The translations under genes were made by a program, and so were the position numbers. A model generated the notes under the pieces. The model was not told the origin of the DNA, did not search any database, and saw only the letters and a list, made by a program, of their open reading frames with translations. From an uncultured Eubacteriales bacterium (GTDB lineage: Bacteria > Bacillota > Clostridia > Lachnospirales > CAG-274), in assembly GCA_905201505.1 (NCBI GenBank), contig CAJKOJ010000034.1, positions 1 through 20,969 on the forward strand: a stretch of DNA of 20,969 nucleotides, read 5' to 3'. Below, piece by piece: positions 14,924 through 20,969 of the stretch. The first letter of the stretch is position 1; every line of letters begins with the position of its first letter.

Positions 14924-14951
14924 ACTGCTGTGGAATTTGTTCCTCAGCAGT
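14924..14951 (+). terminator. Weak hairpin between aroB and lspA
   Basis: Arms 14924-14933 and 14942-14951 pair at nine of ten positions around an 8-base loop. Only a broken T run (TTAATGTTT) follows, so this may be a leaky terminator or a message-processing structure. The lspA ribosome site starts 12 bases later. Confidence 0.4.
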
Positions 14952-14975
14952 TTAATGTTTAAGCGGGAGGATATT

Positions 14976-15443
14976 ATGATTTTATTACCACTGGTATTTT
15001 TTGCTTTGTTAGTAGGTATTGACCAGGCAACAAAATACATTACTCTGACATTACTTAAACCTGTAGGTAACATTGATATAATAAATGGATTTTTTAGTCT
15101 GACGTATGTTGAAAACAGAGGTGCTGCTTTTGGTATGATGCAGGGCGGAAAATGGATATTTGTTATACTTACAGTAATTGTTTGTACATTCTGTGTATTC
15201 TATTATTCAAAGCTTGCTGTACAAAATAAATTATTCAGTGTCAGGACTGCAATTGTGCTTGTGTGTTCCGGAGCTGTTGGAAATTTAATAGATAGATTAT
15301 TCAGAGGATATGTTGTGGATATGCTTAATTTCAATATATTCGGTTATGATTTTCCCGTATTTAATTTTGCTGATATATGTGTTTGTACGGGTGCTTTTCT
15401 GCTTGTTATGGGTATTATGTTTTTTGACAAGGAGGAAAGATAA
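14976..15443 (+). CDS. lspA: Lipoprotein signal peptidase LspA
   Basis: LspA cleaves the signal peptide of prolipoproteins after lipid attachment. The 155 residues have four membrane spans and the family motifs: D16 in GIDQATKYI, ENRGAAFGM (46-54), GAVGNLIDRL (99-108), and the catalytic aspartates D115 (VVDMLNF) and D133 (FNFADICV). The frame is open to a TTG at 14937, but GCGGGAGG precedes the ATG at 14976. Its stop shares one base with the rluD start. Confidence 0.96.
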   Translation: MILLPLVFFALLVGIDQATKYITLTLLKPVGNIDIINGFFSLTYVENRGAAFGMMQGGKWIFVILTVIVCTFCVFYYSKLAVQNKLFSVRTAIVLVCSGAVGNLIDRLFRGYVVDMLNFNIFGYDFPVFNFADICVCTGAFLLVMGIMFFDKEER

Positions 15444-16354
15444 TGGATATATATACGGCGGAAAAATATGATGTTAATAAAAGAATTGATCATTATATCA
15501 ATGAAGAACTTGAAGAAATATCACGTTCAGCAATTCAGAAGCTGATTGAAAAAGGCAATATTACTGTAAACGGAAAAAGTGTTAATAAGAATTATAAATT
15601 AAGAATAGGTGATACTGTTGAGGTTGAAATACCAGAACCTGAAGGAATAAATATTGAGGCTGAAAATATTCCTCTTGAAATACTATATGAAGATAATGAC
15701 CTGATTGTTGTAAATAAACCTCAGGATATGGTTGTGCACCCTGCTCCGGGTCATTATACAGGTACTCTTGTAAATGCACTTATGTACCATTGCGGAGGAG
15801 AATTATCCGGTATTAACGGCGTAATGCGTCCGGGAATAGTGCACAGGATAGATAAGGATACAAGCGGAGTGCTGGTTATAGCAAAATCTGACCTTGCACA
15901 TAATGGATTGAGTAAGCAGCTTGCCGAGCACTCAATGACAAGAATATATAATGCAATTGTTTATAATGGTTTTGAGGAAAATGAAGGTATAGTAAATACA
16001 TTAATAGGACGCTCTCAAAATGACAGAAAAAAAATGGCTGTGCTTAAAGCCGGTGGCAGAAATGCAGTTACTCATTATAAAGTTGTAGAGAGAATGGGTA
16101 AATTTACTCTTGTAGAACTAAGACTTGAAACAGGAAGAACTCACCAGATAAGAGTGCATATGGCACATATTGGACATCCCCTTTTGGGCGATCCTGTTTA
16201 TGGTCCTAAAAAACAGATATTTAACTTGCAGGGACAGGTACTGCATGCAAAAGTACTAGGATTTGTTCACCCAAGAACAGGTGAATATATGGAGTTTTCT
16301 ACAGAACTTCCTGAGTACTTTACTAAATTAATTGAGCTTTTAAAAAAGCAATAA
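15443..16354 (+). CDS. rluD: RluA/RluD-family 23S rRNA pseudouridine synthase
   Basis: The 303 residues comprise an N-terminal S4 domain (about 13-65) and a pseudouridine synthase domain. The latter has the catalytic motif HRIDKDTSG (134-142, Asp137), a KPQDMVVHP strand, GRTHQIRVHMAHIGHPLLGD, and the final HAKVLGFVHP. The closest role is RluD-like modification of 23S helix 69, but substrate cannot be told from sequence alone; Bacillus YlyB is the positional match after lspA. AAGGAGG precedes the ATG, which overlaps the lspA stop by one base. Confidence 0.93.
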   Translation: MDIYTAEKYDVNKRIDHYINEELEEISRSAIQKLIEKGNITVNGKSVNKNYKLRIGDTVEVEIPEPEGINIEAENIPLEILYEDNDLIVVNKPQDMVVHPAPGHYTGTLVNALMYHCGGELSGINGVMRPGIVHRIDKDTSGVLVIAKSDLAHNGLSKQLAEHSMTRIYNAIVYNGFEENEGIVNTLIGRSQNDRKKMAVLKAGGRNAVTHYKVVERMGKFTLVELRLETGRTHQIRVHMAHIGHPLLGDPVYGPKKQIFNLQGQVLHAKVLGFVHPRTGEYMEFSTELPEYFTKLIELLKKQ

Positions 16355-16366
16355 GCGGGGTAAAAG

Positions 16367-16394
16367 TTTAAATTCAGATATTCGGTTATATAAT
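16367..16394 (+). promoter_or_regulatory. Possible sigma-A promoter for the unknown membrane protein
   Basis: TTTAAA (16367-16372), a 16-base spacer and a perfect TATAAT (16389-16394) in the short gap after rluD. Transcription would start near 16401. Confidence 0.4.
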
Positions 16395-16410
16395 ATGGGA
16401 CATTACTAAT

Positions 16411-17241
16411 ATGGGGTGTTTTATGAGAAATTTTGGTAATGAAGATATGGAACGCTTTTATGATCCTTGTGATGATGGAAGAACTAATGAACAAATCCTT
16501 TGGGAAGAGGGAATATGTAGGGAAGGCAGTTTAAGACAAAAGTGGGAGTATAATTTTGGAGAAAACGGATTTTACAAATTTGGTAAAAAAATAGCGTCTA
16601 TTCTTTTGCTGGCAATGTTTTGGGTTGGTATTTCTATTATTGTAAATAATAGCTTTATAAGTATGGTATTGCAGATTTTATTTGTTGTTTTAATAAATGC
16701 TGCAAGTATTTGGTTTTTCAGGCAAACCCAAGCATATAAAGGATTTACAAAGCTTAATATTATATATATTATTTGCTGCACTTTGTTTACTCTTGTTTTT
16801 TACAAATACATGAATTCTCTGTTTGGTTATTGGGGACATGCTGTCTTTCTTAGTTTATATTACGGCATATATTTTATGAGTAAAAATGTGTCTGTTATTG
16901 TAAGAATTATAATTTCTTTATGGGTTATATATAATGCTGTAAGATATAACAGAGGAAATGAAATATATGAAATAATAAATGTTGTATTAAGTATTGTAGC
17001 TGTAGTTATAGGTTTCATTTGCAAATTCTTTGCATCTTACAGCAATATTGTTTATTATATGGTTATCTTTAGTATTATGTTAATTGCTATTGCCGGTTTT
17101 TTATTATATGTAAAAACAAAAAATAAATTTTTGAGAAATATAATACTTGTATTTTCTTTTATATCTTTTATGGAAGTACTTGGAAGCCGTGCTGTATTTA
17201 CAGGTGCTATGGATAATTATATTAAAAACGGTATGTGGTAA
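16411..17241 (+). CDS. Unrecognised multi-span membrane protein
   Basis: I do not recognise this 276-residue protein. A hydrophilic N-terminal part (about 1-58) holds two cysteines (YDPCDDGRTNEQ and WEEGICREGSL) and aromatic residues. Six to eight membrane spans fill the rest (about 60-80, 84-103, 112-130, 136-153, 158-176, 184-204, 210-230, 239-258), ending in a polar tail. The short loops and lack of charged residues in spans do not suggest a known transporter. Two starts are possible: ATG 16411, or ATG 16423 with GGGGTG four bases upstream, which would give MRNFGNEDM as the N terminus. It lies between rluD and rplS and has its own possible promoter, so no partner is implied by neighbours. 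Confidence 0.75.
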   Translation: MGCFMRNFGNEDMERFYDPCDDGRTNEQILWEEGICREGSLRQKWEYNFGENGFYKFGKKIASILLLAMFWVGISIIVNNSFISMVLQILFVVLINAASIWFFRQTQAYKGFTKLNIIYIICCTLFTLVFYKYMNSLFGYWGHAVFLSLYYGIYFMSKNVSVIVRIIISLWVIYNAVRYNRGNEIYEIINVVLSIVAVVIGFICKFFASYSNIVYYMVIFSIMLIAIAGFLLYVKTKNKFLRNIILVFSFISFMEVLGSRAVFTGAMDNYIKNGMW

Positions 17242-17265
17242 TATAATTTAAAAGTAAAAAAATGC

Positions 17266-17294
17266 TTGCAATTAATGTTGCTTTATGATATAAT
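17266..17294 (+). promoter_or_regulatory. Sigma-A promoter for rplS
   Basis: TTGCAA (17266-17271), a 17-base spacer and a perfect TATAAT (17289-17294). Transcription would begin near 17301, giving a leader of about 96 bases. Confidence 0.8.
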
Positions 17295-17300
17295 TTTGAA

Positions 17301-17396
17301 TTGTAGTGAAAACGGATGGTCCGCTGGTGCTTCCAATAATGATTGGATTAAAAACTGGCATCAAGAACATCTATGATGAAAGGGAGGCAAAGCCTT
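17301..17396 (+). promoter_or_regulatory. Structured leader of rplS (candidate L19 autoregulatory leader)
   Basis: The leader can fold into a small hairpin (CGGA/TCCG, 17313-17323) and a two-part stem: outer GGTGC/GCATC (17326-17330 with 17358-17362) and inner CCAAT/ATTGG (17333-17337 with 17342-17346). No terminator-like hairpin with a T run is present, so control would act at translation. An L19 leader motif is known in Firmicutes at this position; I assign it by place and folding, not by a covariance search. Confidence 0.55.
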
Positions 17397-17759
17397 ATGA
17401 ATTGTGAAATTATTAAAGAAATTGAAAGCAGTCAGTTAAAGAATGATATTCCTGACTTCAAGGTTGGCGATACTGTAAGAGTATATGCTAAAATTGTTGA
17501 GGGAACTAAGGAAAGAATCCAGATGTTTGAGGGTATTGTTCTTAAAAGACAGGGCGGAAGCTCAAGAGAGACATTTACAGTAAGAAGAGTATCTTATGGT
17601 GTAGGTGTTGAAAAAACTTGGCCGTTACATTCACCAAGAATTGACCATATTGAAGTTGTTAGATATGGTATCGTTAGAAGAGCTAAGCTTAATTACCTTA
17701 GAGACAGAGTTGGTAAGGCTGCTAAGGTTAAGGAAGATATTACTAGAAGATCAAAGTAA
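17397..17759 (+). CDS. rplS: Large ribosomal subunit protein bL19
   Basis: bL19 sits at the 30S-50S interface. The 120 residues match the family: IPDFKVGDTVRVYAKIVEGT, ERIQMFEGIVLKRQGG, ETFTVRRVSYGVGVEKTWPLHSP and a basic end. An in-frame ATG at 17373 would add eight residues (MMKGRQSL) that overlap the ribosome site AGGGAGG, so the ATG at 17397 is preferred; it is preceded by that site at nine bases. A strong terminator follows the gene. Confidence 0.97.
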   Translation: MNCEIIKEIESSQLKNDIPDFKVGDTVRVYAKIVEGTKERIQMFEGIVLKRQGGSSRETFTVRRVSYGVGVEKTWPLHSPRIDHIEVVRYGIVRRAKLNYLRDRVGKAAKVKEDITRRSK

Positions 17760-17778
17760 TTGATGTAATTCCTTTATT

Positions 17779-17807
17779 CCCCTGACTGAATAAGTCAGGG
17801 GTATTTT
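17779..17807 (+). terminator. Rho-independent terminator after rplS
   Basis: A perfect 9-bp stem (arms 17779-17787 and 17793-17801), GC-rich, with a 5-base loop and TATTTT after it. It separates rplS from rbgA. Confidence 0.88.
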
Positions 17808-17848
17808 CATTGATAAGATGTATCAGCAAAGAGAAAGGAGATATTTTT

Positions 17849-18718
17849 ATGAATATACAATGGTATCCCGGTCATATGACAAAGACAAGGCGAATGATGC
17901 AGGAGAATATTTCTCTTGTTGATATTGTAATTGAGTTATTGGATGCAAGGCTGCCTTTAAGCAGTAAAAATCCTGAAATAGACAAACTTGCTGCAAATAA
18001 AAAAAGAATAGTTATTTTAAATAAAGTGGATTTGGCTGACGATAAAAAGACAAAAGAATGGGCTGAATATTTTAAATCAAAAGGGTTTGAAGTAATAGAA
18101 GCAAATTCCGCAACAGGAAAGGGAATTAAAGAAATTATCCCTGTTGCAAAAGAGCTTATGGCTGAGAAAGTTGAAAGGCTTAGAAAAAGAGGCAGGCTTT
18201 TTGTGCCTACAAGAGCTATGATTGTCGGTATACCAAATGTGGGAAAATCAACTCTTATAAATAAATTTGTAGGAAGAAATATGGCAAAGACCGGTGATAA
18301 GGCTGGTGTTACAAGGGCAAAGCAGTGGGTTAAAATTAAAAAGGATTTTGAACTTCTTGACACTCCGGGTATTCTTTGGCCAAAATTTGATGATCAAAAT
18401 GTTGGTTTAAAGCTTGCATTTACCGGGGCAATAAATGATTCTATAATGGACAGTACTGTGCTTGTTACACATCTTATTGAATATTTAGATAATCTTTATC
18501 CTGAGGCTATTAAAAACAGATATGGAATTGAATATGATGAAAATACACCTGTGCATGAGATTTATGAAAAAATAGCCTTGAAGAGAGGATTCCTCAAAAA
18601 GGGAAATGAAATTGACTATAAAAGGACTGCAGATATTATTATAGATGAATTCAGAGCGGGAAAGCTTGGAAGAATGACATTGGAAAGCGTTGATGATTTG
18701 GAAAAAAATGAAAATTAA
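17849..18718 (+). CDS. rbgA: Ribosome biogenesis GTPase RbgA (YlqF)
   Basis: RbgA is a circularly permuted GTPase needed for late 50S assembly. The 289 residues begin MNIQWYPGHMTKTRR, the family hallmark. The G motifs come in permuted order: NKVD (58-61, G4), then GIPNVGKST (127-135, G1), then DTPG (171-174, G3). The C-terminal ANTAR-like RNA-binding part completes the protein. A TTG at 17810 is in frame, but AAAGGAG precedes the ATG at 17849. In Bacillus rplS is also next to ylqF. No signal-peptidase gene (lepB), often found between them, is present. Confidence 0.96.
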   Translation: MNIQWYPGHMTKTRRMMQENISLVDIVIELLDARLPLSSKNPEIDKLAANKKRIVILNKVDLADDKKTKEWAEYFKSKGFEVIEANSATGKGIKEIIPVAKELMAEKVERLRKRGRLFVPTRAMIVGIPNVGKSTLINKFVGRNMAKTGDKAGVTRAKQWVKIKKDFELLDTPGILWPKFDDQNVGLKLAFTGAINDSIMDSTVLVTHLIEYLDNLYPEAIKNRYGIEYDENTPVHEIYEKIALKRGFLKKGNEIDYKRTADIIIDEFRAGKLGRMTLESVDDLEKNEN

Positions 18719-18733
18719 TTTTATTAAATTAAA

Positions 18734-18762
18734 GTATAAATATATGTAATTTGACCATACTA
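18734..18762 (+). promoter_or_regulatory. Sigma-G/sigma-F type promoter for the Asn/Ser-rich gene
   Basis: GTATA (18734-18738), a 17-base spacer and CATACTA (18756-18762) match the forespore pattern (GYATA, 16-18 bases, CATNNTA) completely. Transcription would begin near 18769. No sigma-A promoter is visible before the gene. Confidence 0.65.
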
Positions 18763-18818
18763 AAGTTTGTAAGGCAAATATGTCTTTATGTCTTTAGATT
18801 TTTAGGAGGTAACGAATT

Positions 18819-19067
18819 ATGAACAACAGAAGTGAAAGAAATTCAAACAATAATCAGAGTGAGAGAAACTCAAGCAACAACCAGAGCAGCAACAACCAGA
18901 GCAACAACAATCAGAGCAGTAACAGAGTTGAGTTTGCTAATGAAATTAGCCAGGAAATGGATAAGAGAAGCAGCAACAACTCTAACAGAAATTCAAGCAA
19001 TAACAATTCAAACAGAAATTCTAGCAATAACCAGAATTCAAGCAACAACCAGAGTTCTAGAAGCTAA
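18819..19067 (+). CDS. Asn/Ser-rich small protein, probable small acid-soluble spore protein
   Basis: The 82 residues are 30 Asn and 24 Ser, with many Arg and Gln and almost no hydrophobic residues. Two low-complexity arms (1-35 and 51-82) with repeated NRNSSNNNS and SSNNQ units flank a central RVEFANEISQEMDKR. The piece EFANEI (38-43) fits the recognition site of the germination protease GPR (E-I/F-A-S/N/Q-E), as found in alpha/beta and gamma small acid-soluble spore proteins. AGGAGG lies nine bases before the ATG, and a sigma-G-type promoter and a strong terminator flank the gene. Gamma-type proteins store amino acids for germination, so that role is the best guess. The reading frame is repeat-rich, and a second frame (18832-19077) is also open but lacks a ribosome site. 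Confidence 0.7.
   Translation: MNNRSERNSNNNQSERNSSNNQSSNNQSNNNQSSNRVEFANEISQEMDKRSSNNSNRNSSNNNSNRNSSNNQNSSNNQSSRS
18837..19060 (+). repeat. Imperfect short tandem repeats in the Asn/Ser-rich gene
   Basis: AAC-, AGC- and CAG-rich units of about 9-15 bases recur (for example AGCAACAACCAGAG and AATTCAAGCAATAAC), encoding NSSNN and NNQSS blocks. The arms on both sides of the central EFANEI segment use near-identical units, which suggests growth by slippage or unequal exchange. Confidence 0.7.
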
Positions 19068-19083
19068 AAATTTTTAGCTATAT

Positions 19084-19111
19084 AAAAAGGCTGTCATTGA
19101 CAGCCTTTTTT
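19084..19111. terminator. Bidirectional terminator between the spore-protein gene and the cysK-like gene
   Basis: A perfect 12-bp stem (arms 19084-19095 and 19099-19110) has a three-base loop, with A on the left arm and T on the right. Flanking T/A runs let it end both converging transcripts. Confidence 0.92.
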
Positions 19112-19116
19112 ACATA

Positions 19117-20121
19117 TTATCTGTAAGCTTTTACTGAAACAAGTTCTATATTCTTGGTCATATAGTTACCCTTAATTTCCCAATTATTTGAGTAATCTGT
19201 TGAAAGATATTTTTTATTATCATCAGCAAGTACTGTAACAATAGTTTTGTCAGTGCCTATTATATCCTGTGCTTTAAGGCAGCCTAAAATGTTTGCACCT
19301 GAGGATATTCCGACACCTATACCAAACTGCTGAGATAGCATTCTAGCCATAATAATTGAATCAATATCATCAACTGAAACAACTTTATACATTTCATCCA
19401 TATTAAGAATAGGCGGTATAAATTCATCAGAAATTCCCTGTATTTTGTGTGCACCTGTTTTATATCCTGTTGAGAGCGTAGGTGAGTTTAAAGGTTCAAG
19501 AGGAAATGCCTTGCAGTTTGGATTATCTACTCTGAGACGCTTTGCTATGCCCATTACAGTGCCTCCTGTTCCTACTCCTGCAACAACACCATCAGCTGTC
19601 AGTCCCAAAGCATGGAGCTGATTTGAAATTTCCTCACCGGTTGTATAATAATGTGCCATAGTATTGTCTTCATTTGAAAATTGGCACGGAAGAAAAACGC
19701 CGCCATTTTCGGCAAGTTTTTCTGTCATTGAAATGGAACCTAAAAATCCGCCGTCTTCCTTAGAAACAAGTCTTATTTCTGCTCCATAGCTTTTCATTAA
19801 ATTTATTCTTTCTTTACTCATCCAGTCAGGCATATAAATAATTACTTTATGACCAAGATAGCTGCCAAGGGCTGAAAATGCTATGCCTGTGTTTCCGCTT
19901 GTTGCTTCTGCAATAATGTCATTTTCTTTAATAGTACCTTTTTTATAGGCGTTTTCAAGTATATAAAAAGCAACTCTATCTTTTATACTGCCTGTTAAGT
20001 TATAGTATTCTGCTTTGGCGTATATTTTTCTGTTTTCACCTTTGTATTTTAAATTGATTTCAAGCAAAGGTGTGCTGCCAATCATTTTTTTTATATTTTT
20101 AAATTTATCATTATAATTCAT
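19117..20121 (-). CDS. cysK: Cysteine-synthase-family PLP enzyme
   Basis: A fold-type II PLP enzyme of the CysK/cystathionine-beta-synthase family, 334 residues. The PLP lysine is K47 in NLTGSIKDR, the TSGNTG loop (74-79) binds the substrate carboxylate, GTGGT (184-188) holds the phosphate, and SSGAN (273-277) contacts the PLP ring nitrogen. These fit O-acetylserine sulfhydrylase, but the family also includes cystathionine synthases and other beta-replacement enzymes, so the substrate is open; the symbol reflects family only. A ribosome site (GAGAGG) lies within the end of the upstream YoaK gene, whose stop overlaps the ATG by four bases. Confidence 0.88.
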   Translation of the reverse strand: MNYNDKFKNIKKMIGSTPLLEINLKYKGENRKIYAKAEYYNLTGSIKDRVAFYILENAYKKGTIKENDIIAEATSGNTGIAFSALGSYLGHKVIIYMPDWMSKERINLMKSYGAEIRLVSKEDGGFLGSISMTEKLAENGGVFLPCQFSNEDNTMAHYYTTGEEISNQLHALGLTADGVVAGVGTGGTVMGIAKRLRVDNPNCKAFPLEPLNSPTLSTGYKTGAHKIQGISDEFIPPILNMDEMYKVVSVDDIDSIIMARMLSQQFGIGVGISSGANILGCLKAQDIIGTDKTIVTVLADDNKKYLSTDYSNNWEIKGNYMTKNIELVSVKAYR

Positions 20122-20840
20122 TTTTTTAGTCCTCTCATTAGCTTTATATAATTATATTTTATCAAAAATATATATCTATGCAATAAATTTTTTTTCATAA
20201 TTGGGTATGCAAGAAGCATTATAATGCAGGTTATCCATATAGATTTAATTCCAAATACTGTTGAGCATACGGTTCCCAAAAGAGCACCAGAAATAAAAAA
20301 CATAATTACGCTGAAATATATTAGTGACTTTCTGAAATAAACCTTGTTATGAGTATTTAGGTATTGAAAAAAGTTTTCTGTACATGAACGGAGATTGCCT
20401 GTGCACATAGTAGTTGCACAAGGACAGTCCCATACTTTTTTAAAAGTTGCTACCTGCATTGCACAGACGAAAGATACCATAACATTTACAAGATGATTAA
20501 AGCTTTCAGGAATAAAGCCTACTAAAAATATAATAATTATTTCAATAGTTATGATTATGTGTCTCCAGTGGAAAAGTGAAATTTCCTTAAAATGTTTACT
20601 GATAATACCTATAATAAAAACTCCGCAGGAAAAGGCAAAAACGGGAATAAAGTAGTTTAATGCCTGTTTAAAATCTCTATTGGCAAGGTTAATGCCCAAA
20701 AGAACTATATTTCCTGTTTCTGCATTTGCAAATACATGACCTCTTAATATATATGTATATGTATCCCAAAATCCGCCGGATATGGCTAAAAGTATTCCTA
20801 AAGTAAAGGATTCCGAGGGCTGAAAACGTGTTTTTTGCAT
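20118..20840 (-). CDS. YoaK/DUF1275 family membrane protein
   Basis: The product is a DUF1275 (YoaK) protein with about six membrane spans and two copies of the family's TGN element: ANAETGNIVLLG near residue 40 and TMCTGNLRSC near 145, hinting at an old internal duplication. Function is unknown; transport is often suggested. GAGGTG lies six bases before the ATG at 20840; the GTG at 20849 is in frame but falls in that ribosome site, so the ATG is preferred (240 residues). The stop overlaps the start of the cysK-like gene, so the two form one operon, and a sulfur or amino-acid link is possible but unproven. Confidence 0.85.
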   Translation of the reverse strand: MQKTRFQPSESFTLGILLAISGGFWDTYTYILRGHVFANAETGNIVLLGINLANRDFKQALNYFIPVFAFSCGVFIIGIISKHFKEISLFHWRHIIITIEIIIIFLVGFIPESFNHLVNVMVSFVCAMQVATFKKVWDCPCATTMCTGNLRSCTENFFQYLNTHNKVYFRKSLIYFSVIMFFISGALLGTVCSTVFGIKSIWITCIIMLLAYPIMKKNLLHRYIFLIKYNYIKLMRGLKK

Positions 20841-20871
20841 AATTGTCACCTCACATATAATTCATAGTAGT

Positions 20872-20899
20872 ATTCTATCACAAAATGAGAAAAAAGCAA
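20872..20899 (-). promoter_or_regulatory. Sigma-A promoter for the YoaK-cysK operon
   Basis: On the minus strand TTGCTT (20899-20894), a 16-base spacer and TAGAAT (20877-20872), with an extended TGA before the -10 box, place a transcription start near 20865, about 25 bases before the ATG. No riboswitch or T-box fits in so short a leader. Confidence 0.6.
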
Positions 20900-20969
20900 T
20901 ATTTTATGAAAAATTGTTGAGGTACAATAGATAGGTAACAGATAAAAATAAAAAGTAAGGTTCAACTTT
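20900..20969. other. Gene-free end of the window
   Basis: These last 70 bases are AT-rich and hold no ORF with a ribosome site. A TACAAT at 20923-20928 lacks a matching -35 box. I see nothing else here; it may lead a plus-strand gene beyond the window. Confidence 0.4.

Noticed and set aside
18837..19060. Considered a CRISPR-like array because of regular repeats
   Set aside because: Units are 9-15 bases, imperfect and coding, with no unique spacers of fixed length.
18832..19077. Second open frame in the Asn/Ser-rich gene, Thr/Arg/Ile-rich
   Set aside because: It is a by-product of the AAC/AGC repeat structure. The ribosome site at about 18804 fits the ATG at 18819, and only that frame has the EFANEI motif.

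Overview
The window is a low-GC, AT-rich stretch with strong Shine-Dalgarno sites (AGGAGG type), ATGA-overlap operons, sigma-A style promoters and several sporulation genes (yabP, yabQ, ylbJ, and a probable small acid-soluble spore protein). This points to a spore-forming member of the Clostridia (Bacillota). The gene order looks Lachnospirales-like, but the species cannot be read from the sequence.

Layout. (1) Positions 141-2696, minus strand: mazG, hup, rqcP (yabO), yabP and yabQ, a Clostridia version of the Bacillus yabN-yabO-yabP-yabQ-divIC cluster. Here yabQ and divIC are one continuous reading frame. hup carries its own terminator, and a sigma-E-like promoter sits directly before yabP. 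(2) Positions 2862-3617: a zinc-ribbon membrane protein (plus) converging on rpmB (minus). (3) Positions 3818-7565, plus: recG, rsmD, coaD and a DivIVA-like coiled-coil protein. (4) Positions 7633-8562, minus: the sporulation membrane protein YlbJ. It has a sigma-E-like promoter and a good ribosome binding site, but the only start codon that fits is AUA. (5) Positions 8658-16354, plus: a division and envelope cluster made of an HlyD-like membrane protein, yggS, sepF, ylmG, ylmH, divIVA, aroB, lspA and rluD. (6) Positions 16411-17241: a membrane protein I do not recognise. (7) Positions 17266-18718: rplS, preceded by a structured leader, then rbgA. (8) Positions 18734-19110: a tiny Asn/Ser-rich gene with a GPR-protease-like site, a perfect sigma-G-type promoter and a terminator. 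(9) Positions 19117-20840, minus: a YoaK/DUF1275 membrane protein overlapping a cysteine-synthase-like PLP enzyme.

Together the genes cover ribosome biogenesis and translation upkeep (rpmB, rplS, rbgA, rsmD, rluD, rqcP, ylmH), division-site assembly (sepF, ylmG, divIVA and the DivIC part of the fusion), genome upkeep (recG, hup, mazG), cofactor, aromatic and lipoprotein metabolism (coaD, yggS, aroB, lspA), and sporulation. No mobile element, CRISPR array, tRNA or rRNA was seen, and no gene gap exceeds about 200 bases. The most interesting items are the YabQ-DivIC fusion behind a sigma-E-like promoter, the AUA start of ylbJ, and the Asn/Ser-rich spore-protein candidate. I found no clear multi-gene system of a new type.
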